Source: an uncultured Ruminococcus sp.
GTDB taxonomy: Bacteria > Bacillota > Clostridia > Oscillospirales > Ruminococcaceae
Length of the DNA stretch: 64,000 nt
Reading direction: 5' to 3'
NCBI RefSeq assembly: GCF_934476685.1
Contig: NZ_CAKSNX010000005.1
Coordinates: 93,964 to 157,963 of the forward strand
Below are positions 43,419-52,609 of the stretch, piece after piece; the stretch's first letter is position 1, and every line of letters begins with the position of its first letter. The translations under genes and the position numbers were made by a program. The notes under the pieces are model-generated. The model was not told the DNA's origin, searched no databases, and was given only the letters and a program-made list of their open reading frames with translations.

Positions 43419-44777
43419 TCATTCTCCAGTTAATATTTGTTTAAGCAACTCCACCGCACTTTCCTCCTCGTGATCATTCGTCCCCAGCTCGCCACGGAAA
43501 GCACGGGCAAGTATAGCCTTTTTCATCGCATCTATCTGATCTATTACTGATTCGGCAATCTGTTTAGTCTGATATTCTTTTTCAATTATACTGTCAAGCA
43601 ATTCTGTGATAACATATTGTTCTTCGAGATTTGGAATGTCAATATTAAGTTTTCCAATGATAGTAGCACTAAGGTTTAGCTGATTTCCGCCAACTGCTTG
43701 CTCTCTAATATCCCAATAATTACACATGAAGAAAAAATATAAATATCTATTAAACAGATATTCCTTAGGTTGTAGCACACAAACAGCTTGATTGGTGGCA
43801 GCTTCAATCCCAAGTATTGCAGCTTTCCCTCTTGTTATACCCATACCATACATCGCTACAAGTACTGCACCAGGCGCATATACTTTAGCTGAACTATTAT
43901 CTATGGCTTCTTTGGTTATACTTTCCTCACTATAATTAACAGTATTCCAATTAATCTCTCCTGTTTTTATCCAAGGAATATCTCCTATATAATAATTTGG
44001 TTTTTTTCGTGAAGGTGTACCGCCAGACCCTAACTTACAGCATTCAGAAATACGTTTTCTTTCCCAACTCTCAATCCCAACCCCATTTTCTTCTCTCCAC
44101 TTAGCCGTCAGCTCGCCTGAGAAAGCCTTATGCAGGATAGCCGCCTTTCTTGTTTCAAAGCTGTCGATAGCCTCCTGTGCTTTTTCTTTTGCTTCGTCCA
44201 GTTTTGAAAATAGGGATTCTATGCGTTCGACTATGCGTTGCTGTTCGGGTAATGGGGCAAGTGGAAAATAACATTCCTCCATTTTGGTTTTATTGACAAT
44301 TGATATGGTTGTTGCAGAAGATTTAGACCATAATTGATTTATGAAACAATCAGTATTAACATAATAATATAAGTAAAGTGGCTCAATTTTAGGAATAGCC
44401 GAGTTAATCTGCTGATTAGTTGAGCCTTCTATTTCTAAAAATCCACTTTTACCGATTGAACCGATACAACAAACCAACGTTGATTTTGCCGGAATAACTC
44501 TTGATACCTTTTTTCCTTCTTCAGATAAATACTCTGATGCAATAGAAACATTTCTACCTGTATTTAAATCAGCAGGTTTAAAAAAAGGAAATACATTACC
44601 GTAGTATTCCTTGTGTTTTTTACTTGGTGTTCCACCTGTAACTACTTCGGCAACATTCTTAAAACTCGTCCAACACCAATTATCTGGAATCTTATATGGT
44701 TCATATCCGGGGACAATCAACGCCTGTTCCAGTTTTTCTTCTATTGAAAGATCAGCGGCTTTTGTTTTCTTCGCCAT
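43419..44777 (-). CDS. hsdS: Type I restriction-modification specificity subunit (system 2)
   Basis: 452 residues with two target-recognition domains: TRD1 begins IPDNWCWTSFKNVAEVVTGG followed by TPSKKHKEYYG and ends in the helix RIVERIESLFSKLDEAKEKA; TRD2 begins KRISECCKLGSGGTPSRK and ends IDQIDAMKKAILARAFRGEL. This build is typical of HsdS of EcoKI/EcoEI-like systems. The ATG at 44777 with GGAGGATTG upstream, two bases past the hsdM stop, is chosen. It is unrelated in sequence to the specificity subunit of system 1. Confidence 0.93.
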   Translation of the reverse strand: MAKKTKAADLSIEEKLEQALIVPGYEPYKIPDNWCWTSFKNVAEVVTGGTPSKKHKEYYGNVFPFFKPADLNTGRNVSIASEYLSEEGKKVSRVIPAKSTLVCCIGSIGKSGFLEIEGSTNQQINSAIPKIEPLYLYYYVNTDCFINQLWSKSSATTISIVNKTKMEECYFPLAPLPEQQRIVERIESLFSKLDEAKEKAQEAIDSFETRKAAILHKAFSGELTAKWREENGVGIESWERKRISECCKLGSGGTPSRKKPNYYIGDIPWIKTGEINWNTVNYSEESITKEAIDNSSAKVYAPGAVLVAMYGMGITRGKAAILGIEAATNQAVCVLQPKEYLFNRYLYFFFMCNYWDIREQAVGGNQLNLSATIIGKLNIDIPNLEEQYVITELLDSIIEKEYQTKQIAESVIDQIDAMKKAILARAFRGELGTNDHEEESAVELLKQILTGE

Positions 44778-44779
44778 AA

Positions 44780-46300
44780 TCAATCCTCCGAGGTCAGTGA
44801 CTTCAATTCACGGACAACACTTTTCAGCAGGTCAACAGCTTCTTCAAGCTGAGCGATAGCTTCTTCTCCGCTTTCGATAGGGTCAGGAAGTTCCTCGGCA
44901 TCTATGATCGAATCATCTTTGATAAGTCCGAGATCAAGGCTGTCATCATGTTCGTTTTCAATCTGCTCACGGGTAAACTTGCTCCAACGCTCACCTGTAC
45001 GCTTTGAAGCATCTTTATACCCCTCTATAAATTCCTCAAAATCGCTCTTTTTAAGCTGTCTTGTCTTGCCGAAGCTCTCCATATTGGTTCGCATATCATA
45101 GAAAGCGACTTCTGTGGTGTTGCCCTTTTCGGTATTGCCACGGGTAAAGAAGAGTACATTGGTCTTAACTCCCTGAGCATAGAATATGCCCGTAGGCAGA
45201 CGCAGTATCATATGCAGGCTGCAGAAGTTCATAAGCTCACGGCGAACACTTACACCGTCACCACCTGCAAATAAAACATTATCGGGCAGTACAACCGCAC
45301 AACGAGCCTTACCGTCTGCTTTCAGGCTGCGGTATATTACCTGTAAAAAGTTCAGCTGCTTATTAGATGTCTGGAAAGAAATATCGTCACGGGAGGTTCG
45401 CTCACCGCCTTTTTTAGTTCCGAACGGCGGATTGGTGAGTATAACGTCAAACTCCTTGAAACGCTTTGCACTTGGAGCCAGAGAGTCTTCACAATAGATC
45501 TTTGCAGGAACGCTATGCAGATATGCGTTCATAAGTGCAAGGCGATGTGCATCAGGGACAAGCTCTACACCGCTGAAAGCATCCTGAAATGCGTTAACTT
45601 CACTATCTGACAGAGCGTAGAGGTCTTTATTCTCAGTTGTATGCTGAAAAGCGGATATCATAAAACCGAAAGTTCCGCAGGCAGGGTCAAAACATCTTTC
45701 ACCAAACTGCGGGTTTGTAAGTTCGGTCATTACATCAATAAGCACACGGGGAGTAAAATACTGACCAGCGCCGGATTTCTTCTCATCAGCGTTTTTGGCA
45801 AGTAATCCCTCGTAGAGATCGCCAAGACCTTCTTTTTTGGCTTCAAACCAGTCAAGCTTATTGATCTCAGAAATGATCTTTTCAAGGTTTTTGGGCTCCT
45901 CTATGCTTGATACAGCCTTAGCATAGATACTGCTGATTTTTGAAAGAGGAAGTTTTCCAAGCTCAGTTAAAACTGCGTTATAGTATTTTTTTAGTTCAAT
46001 ACCATTAAGCGTAGTTAAATAAGCCCATGAATATGAATCGAGAACATTCTTTCTGTCGTTTTTCTCATCATCATCAAGATCATCGACAGTTTTTTTCTTG
46101 CTTGCAGCATATTTTTCAAGACGTTTTTTGTATGCCTGTTCAATTTCTTTCTGTAAAGCGCTTTCTTCGCCTGTTTCTTCAAGCATTTTTAAAAATAATA
46201 TATAAGTCAGCTCTGTAACATACTGATGATAGGTGATACCGTCATCACGCAGTACATTGCAAAGATTCCAGAGCTTCTGTACGATATCTTGTGTGCTCAT
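44780..46300 (-). CDS. hsdM: Type I restriction-modification DNA methyltransferase subunit (system 2)
   Basis: 506 residues with SAM motif I FDPACGTFGFMISAFQ and catalytic motif IV VILTNPPFGTKKGGE; also the HsdM signature YFTPRVLIDVM just before motif I. The start overlaps the hsdR stop by one base (TAATG). Together with its HsdS it should methylate a bipartite target different from that of system 1. Confidence 0.94.
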   Translation of the reverse strand: MSTQDIVQKLWNLCNVLRDDGITYHQYVTELTYILFLKMLEETGEESALQKEIEQAYKKRLEKYAASKKKTVDDLDDDEKNDRKNVLDSYSWAYLTTLNGIELKKYYNAVLTELGKLPLSKISSIYAKAVSSIEEPKNLEKIISEINKLDWFEAKKEGLGDLYEGLLAKNADEKKSGAGQYFTPRVLIDVMTELTNPQFGERCFDPACGTFGFMISAFQHTTENKDLYALSDSEVNAFQDAFSGVELVPDAHRLALMNAYLHSVPAKIYCEDSLAPSAKRFKEFDVILTNPPFGTKKGGERTSRDDISFQTSNKQLNFLQVIYRSLKADGKARCAVVLPDNVLFAGGDGVSVRRELMNFCSLHMILRLPTGIFYAQGVKTNVLFFTRGNTEKGNTTEVAFYDMRTNMESFGKTRQLKKSDFEEFIEGYKDASKRTGERWSKFTREQIENEHDDSLDLGLIKDDSIIDAEELPDPIESGEEAIAQLEEAVDLLKSVVRELKSLTSED

Positions 46301-49300
46301 TACGCAACTCCTTCAAAAATATAAGTATTGATCCGCTCTATTATATCATTGAGCTTTCCTGCAAATTTCTTATCAAATCGAGAGAATCCGCCTTCCATTT
46401 TGAATACAGGAGCATCAAATGTCTCCGCATTCAGAATGCTTTCGTGCAGCATATATGTTTTTATCTTCTCCAGAAGATCAAGCTGCATTTTGTTGAATTT
46501 TTCCTCAGATATGAGTTTCTTGAAAGCAGCTTTAACACGTTCTTCATGGTTATAAACAGGCATTTTCAATACAGCCTGACGCACATAGGCGATTATTTCA
46601 GCCACGATCTGCTCATTCTTCACGTTGCTTGTGGCTTCATTAAGGCTGCTGATTGTGAAATTCTCCTTGTCAAGCAGTAGTTTAAGCTCTTTCAACTGCG
46701 CCCTTGTCATGCTGCTCGGTTTTGTGCAGGCAAGTCGGATAGCCTCGATATTATCCTTGTTTTCGTTTATATAGGTCGTAAATGCTTCGAGATAGTCTTC
46801 CGGCTTATCGGTATTACCATATCCACGGGTAGTCGGTTTTAATGTATCTTCCTTTTCGGAATAATACTGACCACGCTTTTTACCCTTTAATGAGTCTACC
46901 CATAGTAAGAAATCCTTATCCTTGCGGCAGGTTTCAATAAACGCAGCTTCGGTACTGTTTTTCAATGCCTTAGCATATGCTTTCAGATCCTGACCTCCTA
47001 AGCGCTCAGACACCTCGTATTTCTTTTCTCTTGAGAGATTATTGTATTTACGCTGTAATCGTGCGATAATGCAATCTTTGGTCTGCTGCTTGCTTTCGTC
47101 ACTTGGACGGAATAGCTCTTCCAATAATTCCACCATATCCTTGCTGACAGTTACAGACTTCATTCCGGAAGTTGAGTCAAGATCTTCATAAACTCTGACA
47201 GCGTCGAAGATGTTAAAGTGTGTTTTCCCTATCTCAGGACAAAGACGAGTAGCACGTCCCAGCATCTGCTCAAAAAGAATACGGCTGTTGATCTTACGCA
47301 TAAAAACAAGGTTGCATATTTTTGGAACATCAATACCCGTTGTCAGCAGATCTACTGTGACTGCAATATTGGGATACTGATTATTTTTGAACTGTTTTAT
47401 AACTTGCAGTATCTTTTTCTTGTTTCCTCCGGCAGTCTTGCCTGTTATCTTCATTATAGCATCGTTTGAAATACCATATTCCTTATAAATATCACGAAGA
47501 GTATCCACTATGCAATCTGCGTGACTATCATTAACCGCAAAGATAAGAGTTTTTTCATCGCTTTCGGGATTGATAAAAGATGCGATCTCCTCTAATACCT
47601 TCCTGGTATGATTGGGCAGAACGATTTGGCGGTTGAAATCAGACACATCAAAATCCAGTTCATCTTCAAGAACCGAGCCGTTGAGCAGCTCATTTGTGTT
47701 TGGGTCATACTCAGCTAACGATTCACCCTTTTTGAACTTCACATTATTTTCAATGAAATCTGTATTGATAATATAGGGCGGATCATGGTCAACAAGCCAG
47801 CCGTCAATGACCGCTTCACGGTAACTGTATGTAAAAATAGGTTCTCCGAAAATCTGCGTTGTATGCAGTGCAGGTGTAGCAGTTAATGCAATTTTTACAG
47901 CGTCAAAATACTCAATAACCTGCTTATATTTACTCATGTAATCAATCTGATCTGAATAGAGGATCTCTTCATCGGTCATTTCTCTATCAAGAATATAGCC
48001 TCTATGTGCCTCGTCCACAATTATAAGGTCGAATGCACCGGGCATAATGTCTGGCTTATCGGACAAAATTGTACGTTTCAGCAATCCCTGTACTGTCGAA
48101 ATGCTAACCTTTGTTTCAAGATTGATCTCATTGTCGTCAATATCTTTGATCTCATATATCTGGTTCAATGTCATAAGCTCTTTCAGCTTAACATCTTTGA
48201 ACGTATCCATAGCCTGTTCTCCGAGAGAAACTCTGTCAACAAGGAAAAGAATTCTTCTGAAGCGCTTGGATTCCAGCATCTTATATATTAAACCAAGTAC
48301 AGTACGGGTTTTTCCTGTACCCGTAGCCATAGCAAGAAGTGCTGTCTGTTTACCTTCAATTATTGCATCTGTCGCCTTACTAATGGCTTTTATCTGATAA
48401 TCTCTTAAATTAAGCCCTGTGGTATCTTCCATAAAGGAATCATCAGCATCATTCAGTGCTTTATTTGCTTTGTCAATATCTTGCTTGAGCTTTTCTTCAA
48501 TATCAGCAGGACTGAACCAATTCCTGATAGGGTAGGATTGGTTTTCAGGCTTTCGTGCATCTAAGAACCATATTCCTGATTTGGTACGAAGCTGTTCTAA
48601 AAAAGCTCTGCCATTTGATGCAAACAGAAACGGTACTTTATACTTGCCCCATCTATTTATAACATATTTGTCATGTTCTGTTCTGATGCTCTGTGCATAA
48701 TCCTTTACCTGTACATCAATAGTTGAAGCAACATCTTCTCCCCATTTCTTTGCATCCATTACTGCAACGAGTTTTTCACCAATAAAGAATGCATAATCAG
48801 CAGAACCCTTACTGCACAACTGAGAATCAGTAGGCCACTCGCTTATTGCGATATTTCTCCCTTTAGCAGGACGAGTACCTTTGCTGTACCGCAAATTATT
48901 GGTATCTGCTTCCCAGCCCGCTTTTCTTAACTGTTCATCAATAAGGCATCTTGTCTGGGCTTCACTCCACTCCATCATAGCCGATACAGTTAAGCCACGT
49001 TTTGCTCGCTCTTTTTGTGTGGTTCCGGAAGCGGCTGTCTTTACCTCTTCCAGCTTTTGAGTCAGCTCCGCTATGCGCTTTTCTTGTTCCTCTAATATTT
49101 TTTCCATAGCTGAAGGATCAGTTTCTTTTGGAAGAACAAACGATTCAGGATTAAAAGACCAATCTCCATAGGTCTGCATAAACCATACAGCGAGATTATA
49201 TGCCATAGAAAGGAGCATTTTGGCATCATCCAGAGAATCAGCACCAGCATGAACAGCATCATTGCGATTCTTTCTGAGTGCATAAAGGGTATTATCAATG

Positions 49301-49536
49301 TCATATGGCAATAAACCGGCACGCTTCAGAAGTCGTATACGCTTTGATTGTGTATTATCGGTAACAGGATCGGGGATTCCTTCAAAAACCATGATTTCTT
49401 GTACAAGACGCTCTGAAAACATACCTAACTTGTACATACAAGCATTAGGATCTGAATACAAATATTTTTCTGCCGTATCTGCTATCTGAGCAAGAGCAGG
49501 CCAGTATTTATTTAAGAATTCAAAGTTGGATTTCAT
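46300..49536 (-). CDS. hsdR: Type I restriction endonuclease subunit R, EcoEI-like (system 2)
   Basis: 1078 residues: an N-terminal DUF4145-like helical domain (RLVQEIMVFEGIPDPV, LRKNRNDAVHAG), a coiled coil (about 143-170), a nuclease-like region (GSADYAFFIGEKLVAVMDAK), then SF2 helicase motifs: Walker A LLAMATGTGKTRTVLGL, DEAH box IIVDEAHRGYILD, motif III ALTATPALHT, and ITGIDVPKICNLVFMR with EQMLGRATRLC, and the EcoEI_R C-terminal domain. All motor motifs look intact. First gene of a five-gene minus-strand operon reaching ptuB. Confidence 0.93.
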   Translation of the reverse strand: MKSNFEFLNKYWPALAQIADTAEKYLYSDPNACMYKLGMFSERLVQEIMVFEGIPDPVTDNTQSKRIRLLKRAGLLPYDIDNTLYALRKNRNDAVHAGADSLDDAKMLLSMAYNLAVWFMQTYGDWSFNPESFVLPKETDPSAMEKILEEQEKRIAELTQKLEEVKTAASGTTQKERAKRGLTVSAMMEWSEAQTRCLIDEQLRKAGWEADTNNLRYSKGTRPAKGRNIAISEWPTDSQLCSKGSADYAFFIGEKLVAVMDAKKWGEDVASTIDVQVKDYAQSIRTEHDKYVINRWGKYKVPFLFASNGRAFLEQLRTKSGIWFLDARKPENQSYPIRNWFSPADIEEKLKQDIDKANKALNDADDSFMEDTTGLNLRDYQIKAISKATDAIIEGKQTALLAMATGTGKTRTVLGLIYKMLESKRFRRILFLVDRVSLGEQAMDTFKDVKLKELMTLNQIYEIKDIDDNEINLETKVSISTVQGLLKRTILSDKPDIMPGAFDLIIVDEAHRGYILDREMTDEEILYSDQIDYMSKYKQVIEYFDAVKIALTATPALHTTQIFGEPIFTYSYREAVIDGWLVDHDPPYIINTDFIENNVKFKKGESLAEYDPNTNELLNGSVLEDELDFDVSDFNRQIVLPNHTRKVLEEIASFINPESDEKTLIFAVNDSHADCIVDTLRDIYKEYGISNDAIMKITGKTAGGNKKKILQVIKQFKNNQYPNIAVTVDLLTTGIDVPKICNLVFMRKINSRILFEQMLGRATRLCPEIGKTHFNIFDAVRVYEDLDSTSGMKSVTVSKDMVELLEELFRPSDESKQQTKDCIIARLQRKYNNLSREKKYEVSERLGGQDLKAYAKALKNSTEAAFIETCRKDKDFLLWVDSLKGKKRGQYYSEKEDTLKPTTRGYGNTDKPEDYLEAFTTYINENKDNIEAIRLACTKPSSMTRAQLKELKLLLDKENFTISSLNEATSNVKNEQIVAEIIAYVRQAVLKMPVYNHEERVKAAFKKLISEEKFNKMQLDLLEKIKTYMLHESILNAETFDAPVFKMEGGFSRFDKKFAGKLNDIIERINTYIFEGVA

Positions 49537-49602
49537 ATGATACCCTCCTGTTAAATTATAATCAAATCATTCACTTGATAAGAATAATTGTATTCATATA
49601 TA

Positions 49603-49631
49603 ATTATAGCACAATTTGACTAAAAAAGCAA
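49603..49631 (-). promoter_or_regulatory. Promoter of the hsdR-hsdM-hsdS-ptuAB operon
   Basis: Minus-strand TTGCTT (49626-49631), 17-base spacer, TATAAT (49603-49608), 67 bases ahead of hsdR. Confidence 0.72.
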
Positions 49632-49715
49632 TGAAAATAATGAGCATTTCACCTATTTTTCGCTGTTTGGAACTTCGACTCCAGACCGGAATCAAAGTTC
49701 CACTCAAAAAGAAAA

Positions 49716-49742
49716 GAGCTGAGAAACAACGCTCCTCAGCTC
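49716..49742 (-). terminator. Terminator of the XRE regulator gene
   Basis: GAGCTGAG / CTCAGCTC stem followed on the minus strand by TTTTCTTTTT, eight bases beyond the stop codon. Confidence 0.82.
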
Positions 49743-49749
49743 CGTAGTA

Positions 49750-50457
49750 TTATTCAACTCCCGTAAACATAACCTGATAACTCAGCCCCGTAAACTCCCT
49801 GAGAAAGTCCATATCCGAGAAATTCAGACCATAATTATGCGTTTTACCGCTGTCCTTGCCCGTGTAAAGATACTCCATTTTCTCCTGATCGAGATGCTCG
49901 ATGCGGAGTGCTTCACGGTCAAAACCTTTTTCTTTCAGGTGATAAAGAACGATGCGTGAGAGCTGCGTTTGTACGATACGGTAGCTGTCCGTGTCGGCAC
50001 AGTGGTCGAGAATCCCCAGTATATCGAATATTGTTTCGGTGTCCTTCAAATGCTCAGTATCATACTCGGCTTCGGGAACGTACTCGATATAGCGGTCATT
50101 ATTCAGGAACTGCACCGAGCAATTCACATAAGGAATGATCTTTAACTGCATTTCCAGGCTGATCTCGCTTCCACGGCGCAGGCTAACCCAACGCTGAGAC
50201 AGAGAGCTGACCGACTTGAACACGCTTCTTTTCTTGTTTGCCTGCGGAATGATCGGTGTATCGTCCTCGTTTATCAGGTAATCTATCGGAACATCGAAGT
50301 ATTCCGCTATTCTCGTTATCATGTCGAGATTAGGCATACCGTCATTCACCCATTTGGTGACGGTCGCAGCCGATATGCCCAGCTCGGTGGCTAATGTTCT
50401 CGGCTTGATTCCTCGTTCATCACATAATTCATTGTATTTTCTCCAAAAGATGGTCAT
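49750..50457 (-). CDS. XRE-family transcriptional regulator of the mobile element
   Basis: 235 residues: N-terminal HTH (LATELGISAATVTKWVNDGM, then PNLDMITRIAEYFDVPIDYL) and a longer C-terminal part of unknown fold (YVNCSVQFLNNDRYIEYVPE). The ATG at 50457 has GGAGGG seven bases upstream; an upstream in-frame TTG overlaps that RBS. Divergent from the replication/mobilization genes and upstream of the defence operon, it likely represses element genes through the site at the 50516 promoter. Confidence 0.85.
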   Translation of the reverse strand: MTIFWRKYNELCDERGIKPRTLATELGISAATVTKWVNDGMPNLDMITRIAEYFDVPIDYLINEDDTPIIPQANKKRSVFKSVSSLSQRWVSLRRGSEISLEMQLKIIPYVNCSVQFLNNDRYIEYVPEAEYDTEHLKDTETIFDILGILDHCADTDSYRIVQTQLSRIVLYHLKEKGFDREALRIEHLDQEKMEYLYTGKDSGKTHNYGLNFSDMDFLREFTGLSYQVMFTGVE

Positions 50458-50515
50458 TTTGTGTCCCTCCAATTTGTGCAAAAGGCAGAACTTAACTCGT
50501 TCTGATTATTTTTGC

Positions 50516-50543
50516 TTGACAAATGCTACTTAGGTAGTATAAA
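50516..50543 (+). promoter_or_regulatory. Promoter of element genes with CTAC-GTAG operator-like repeat
   Basis: TTGACA (50516-50521), 16-base spacer, TATAAA (50538-50543). The spacer contains the inverted repeat CTACTTAGGTAG (50526-50537), a likely XRE operator between the divergent genes. Confidence 0.65.
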
Positions 50544-50654
50544 ATATGATTTAGAGATTGAAACGTGTTATTTCGTTTCATATTATAGCACATCAAATGC
50601 AATCTGTCAATAGAAATACAAGAAAAATTACAAAAGTAGAGGAAAACAAAACTT

Positions 50655-52100
50655 ATGAATGAAATCAAATGGGGAGAACCCCGACCGCTTCGGCAGAGTG
50701 CGGACGCTATCCCTTTTCCGCTCGATGCGTTGCCGACTGTCCTGCGAAATATGGCGCAGGCGATCTCGGTCACGACTTCCACCGACGTGGGAATGGCAGG
50801 AACAGCGATGCTTTCAGCCGTGGGCTACTGTTTTACTGGTCTGTATCGACTTGCAGGCAAGGCAGACCACACCGAACCGCCTGTGCTGTATTCTATCATC
50901 ATAGCACAGCCGTCTGAAAGAAAAAGCCCTGTGATGCACTTCATCAAAGCTCCGTTCGACAGCTTTGAGAGCAAGTACAACAAGGATCACCGTGAGGAAA
51001 TGTACAAGGCACAGCAGGACGTTAAGGCTCTGGAAGCTCGTGTCAAGGCTATGGAGAAAGAGGACGAGCCAGACACCGCCGCTATCGCCAAGCTACGAGT
51101 GCAAGCTGACAATATCAGAAACACTACACCAATAAGAATAGCCGTTGACGATATTACGCCCGAATCCCTTGTGATAGAGCTGAGCGAGAATGATTCTCTG
51201 CTGATGATCTCTGACGAAGCAGGAATGCTTTCCAACTTCAACGGCAAGTACAGCGGCGGTATCCCGAACCTTGACCTGCTTTTGAAAGCGTGGAATGGTG
51301 AGAAGTACATCTGCAACAGAGTTATCCGAGGACGAACGGAAATTCCCCGTCCTTATCTTTCAGTTGCACTCGCAGGTCAGCCATATATCTGGGATAACAT
51401 GATGAACGATACCGCTTTCAGGTCAAGCGGTCTGATCGCACGTTTCGTTCCCTGCTTCGCCAAGAGTGATGTGGGAAAACGGCGATATGATACCGCACCT
51501 ATATCAAAAGAGGTCAGGGAGCAGTATCACGATTTCATTCATCAGCTCCTGAAAGGAAAGAAGGATTGGAGCGGAGAAGAAACGATACTGCATCTGTCCC
51601 GTCATGCTTCCGAGGAGTATATCGAATACTGCAATAAGTATATCGAAAAAGAGATCAAGGAATCCATGTGCTGTTGTCAGGACTGGGGCGGTAAGTTTCA
51701 CGGGCTGATACTTCGGATAGCTTGTATTCTTCACTGTGCCGACTGCTGTTCCCGTGGTGTTGAGCCTTCCGATGAAAGTGTGAATCATGATACACTGTTG
51801 AGGGCTTTCAATATTGCTCACTACTACCGCTATCAGGCAATATACGGTTTCAGCGTAAATGCTCCCGATGGGAACATCGTCAAGGCTGAAAAGATCATTC
51901 AGATCATCAAGACGAAGAATATCAAACAGGGCTTGAAATCCGACCTCTACCACGCCTGCCGCTGCAATCTTTTTCCTACTGCAAAGGACTTCTACTCGGC
52001 TCTTGATACGCTCGCTGAGTACGGCTATGTAGCCTACGAAGATGTGACCGCCGCCAACAACAAAAAGGCTCAGATGGTTCATGTGAATCCCCATATCTGA
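50655..52100 (+). CDS. DUF3987-type ATPase/primase-associated protein
   Basis: 481 residues of the YfjI/DUF3987 type found on plasmids, phages and integrative elements: AISVTTSTDVGMAGTAML, then a P-loop-like IIAQPSERKSPVMHF, ITPESLVIELSENDSLLMIS (Walker B-like region with DEAG), and SVALAGQPYIWDNMM. Thought to help element replication. The P-loop is a variant (PSERKS rather than PSGxGKS). A helical segment (residues 111-150) interrupts the core. Winged-helix-like C-terminus. Confidence 0.75.
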   Translation: MNEIKWGEPRPLRQSADAIPFPLDALPTVLRNMAQAISVTTSTDVGMAGTAMLSAVGYCFTGLYRLAGKADHTEPPVLYSIIIAQPSERKSPVMHFIKAPFDSFESKYNKDHREEMYKAQQDVKALEARVKAMEKEDEPDTAAIAKLRVQADNIRNTTPIRIAVDDITPESLVIELSENDSLLMISDEAGMLSNFNGKYSGGIPNLDLLLKAWNGEKYICNRVIRGRTEIPRPYLSVALAGQPYIWDNMMNDTAFRSSGLIARFVPCFAKSDVGKRRYDTAPISKEVREQYHDFIHQLLKGKKDWSGEETILHLSRHASEEYIEYCNKYIEKEIKESMCCCQDWGGKFHGLILRIACILHCADCCSRGVEPSDESVNHDTLLRAFNIAHYYRYQAIYGFSVNAPDGNIVKAEKIIQIIKTKNIKQGLKSDLYHACRCNLFPTAKDFYSALDTLAEYGYVAYEDVTAANNKKAQMVHVNPHI

Positions 52101-52443
52101 ATCACGTTGGATTTTGTGGTTTTTGTGGTTGCTGACTTTGAAATAGCGGAATAGCTACTTTTGCAAGAGACAGACCTGAATGTTGGTTGCCGGAGGTCGA
52201 TGTTGGTTGAGTATTTTTAGCTTAACAAAATGTTGAACATAGACATTTTTGTCCGAATTAAAGTTGAAGATAATCGCATAGACTTTAGCTCACTTTTGAG
52301 CGAAAGTTCATGAGCAGAATCATCATTTTTGAAATGCTGATTTTGAAAAAATGTAATGCGGATTTTTGCTTTACTGTGTCCACATAATTCGGCTGCTCCG
52401 TCAGCCGTTCTTCTCCCGTAAGGGATAGCCCCGCAGGGCGGAG

Positions 52444-52480
52444 TAGTACTTGTGGCGGTCTGATGCTGCCACAAGTACTA
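52444..52480. promoter_or_regulatory. 13-bp perfect inverted repeat, candidate oriT
   Basis: TAGTACTTGTGGC / GCCACAAGTACTA with an 11-base loop, about 130 bases upstream of the MobV relaxase gene and followed by GC-rich repeats (GGCGCTC at 52494 and 52519). MobV relaxases commonly act on an oriT with an inverted repeat just upstream of their own gene. The rest of 52101-52609 holds no supported gene; a five-codon frame behind AAAGGAG at 52559 may be a leader. Confidence 0.45.
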
Positions 52481-52609
52481 CGGAGTTACAAGCGGCGCTC
52501 ACGTCCCCTTGTAATCGGCGCTCCGCGCCCTTCCGCCTCAGCGGTCATGAAAGGAGTTGATGCCTATGATTTTTTGATTGGATTTCGTAGAAAGAGAGAA
52601 GTAAATCCA

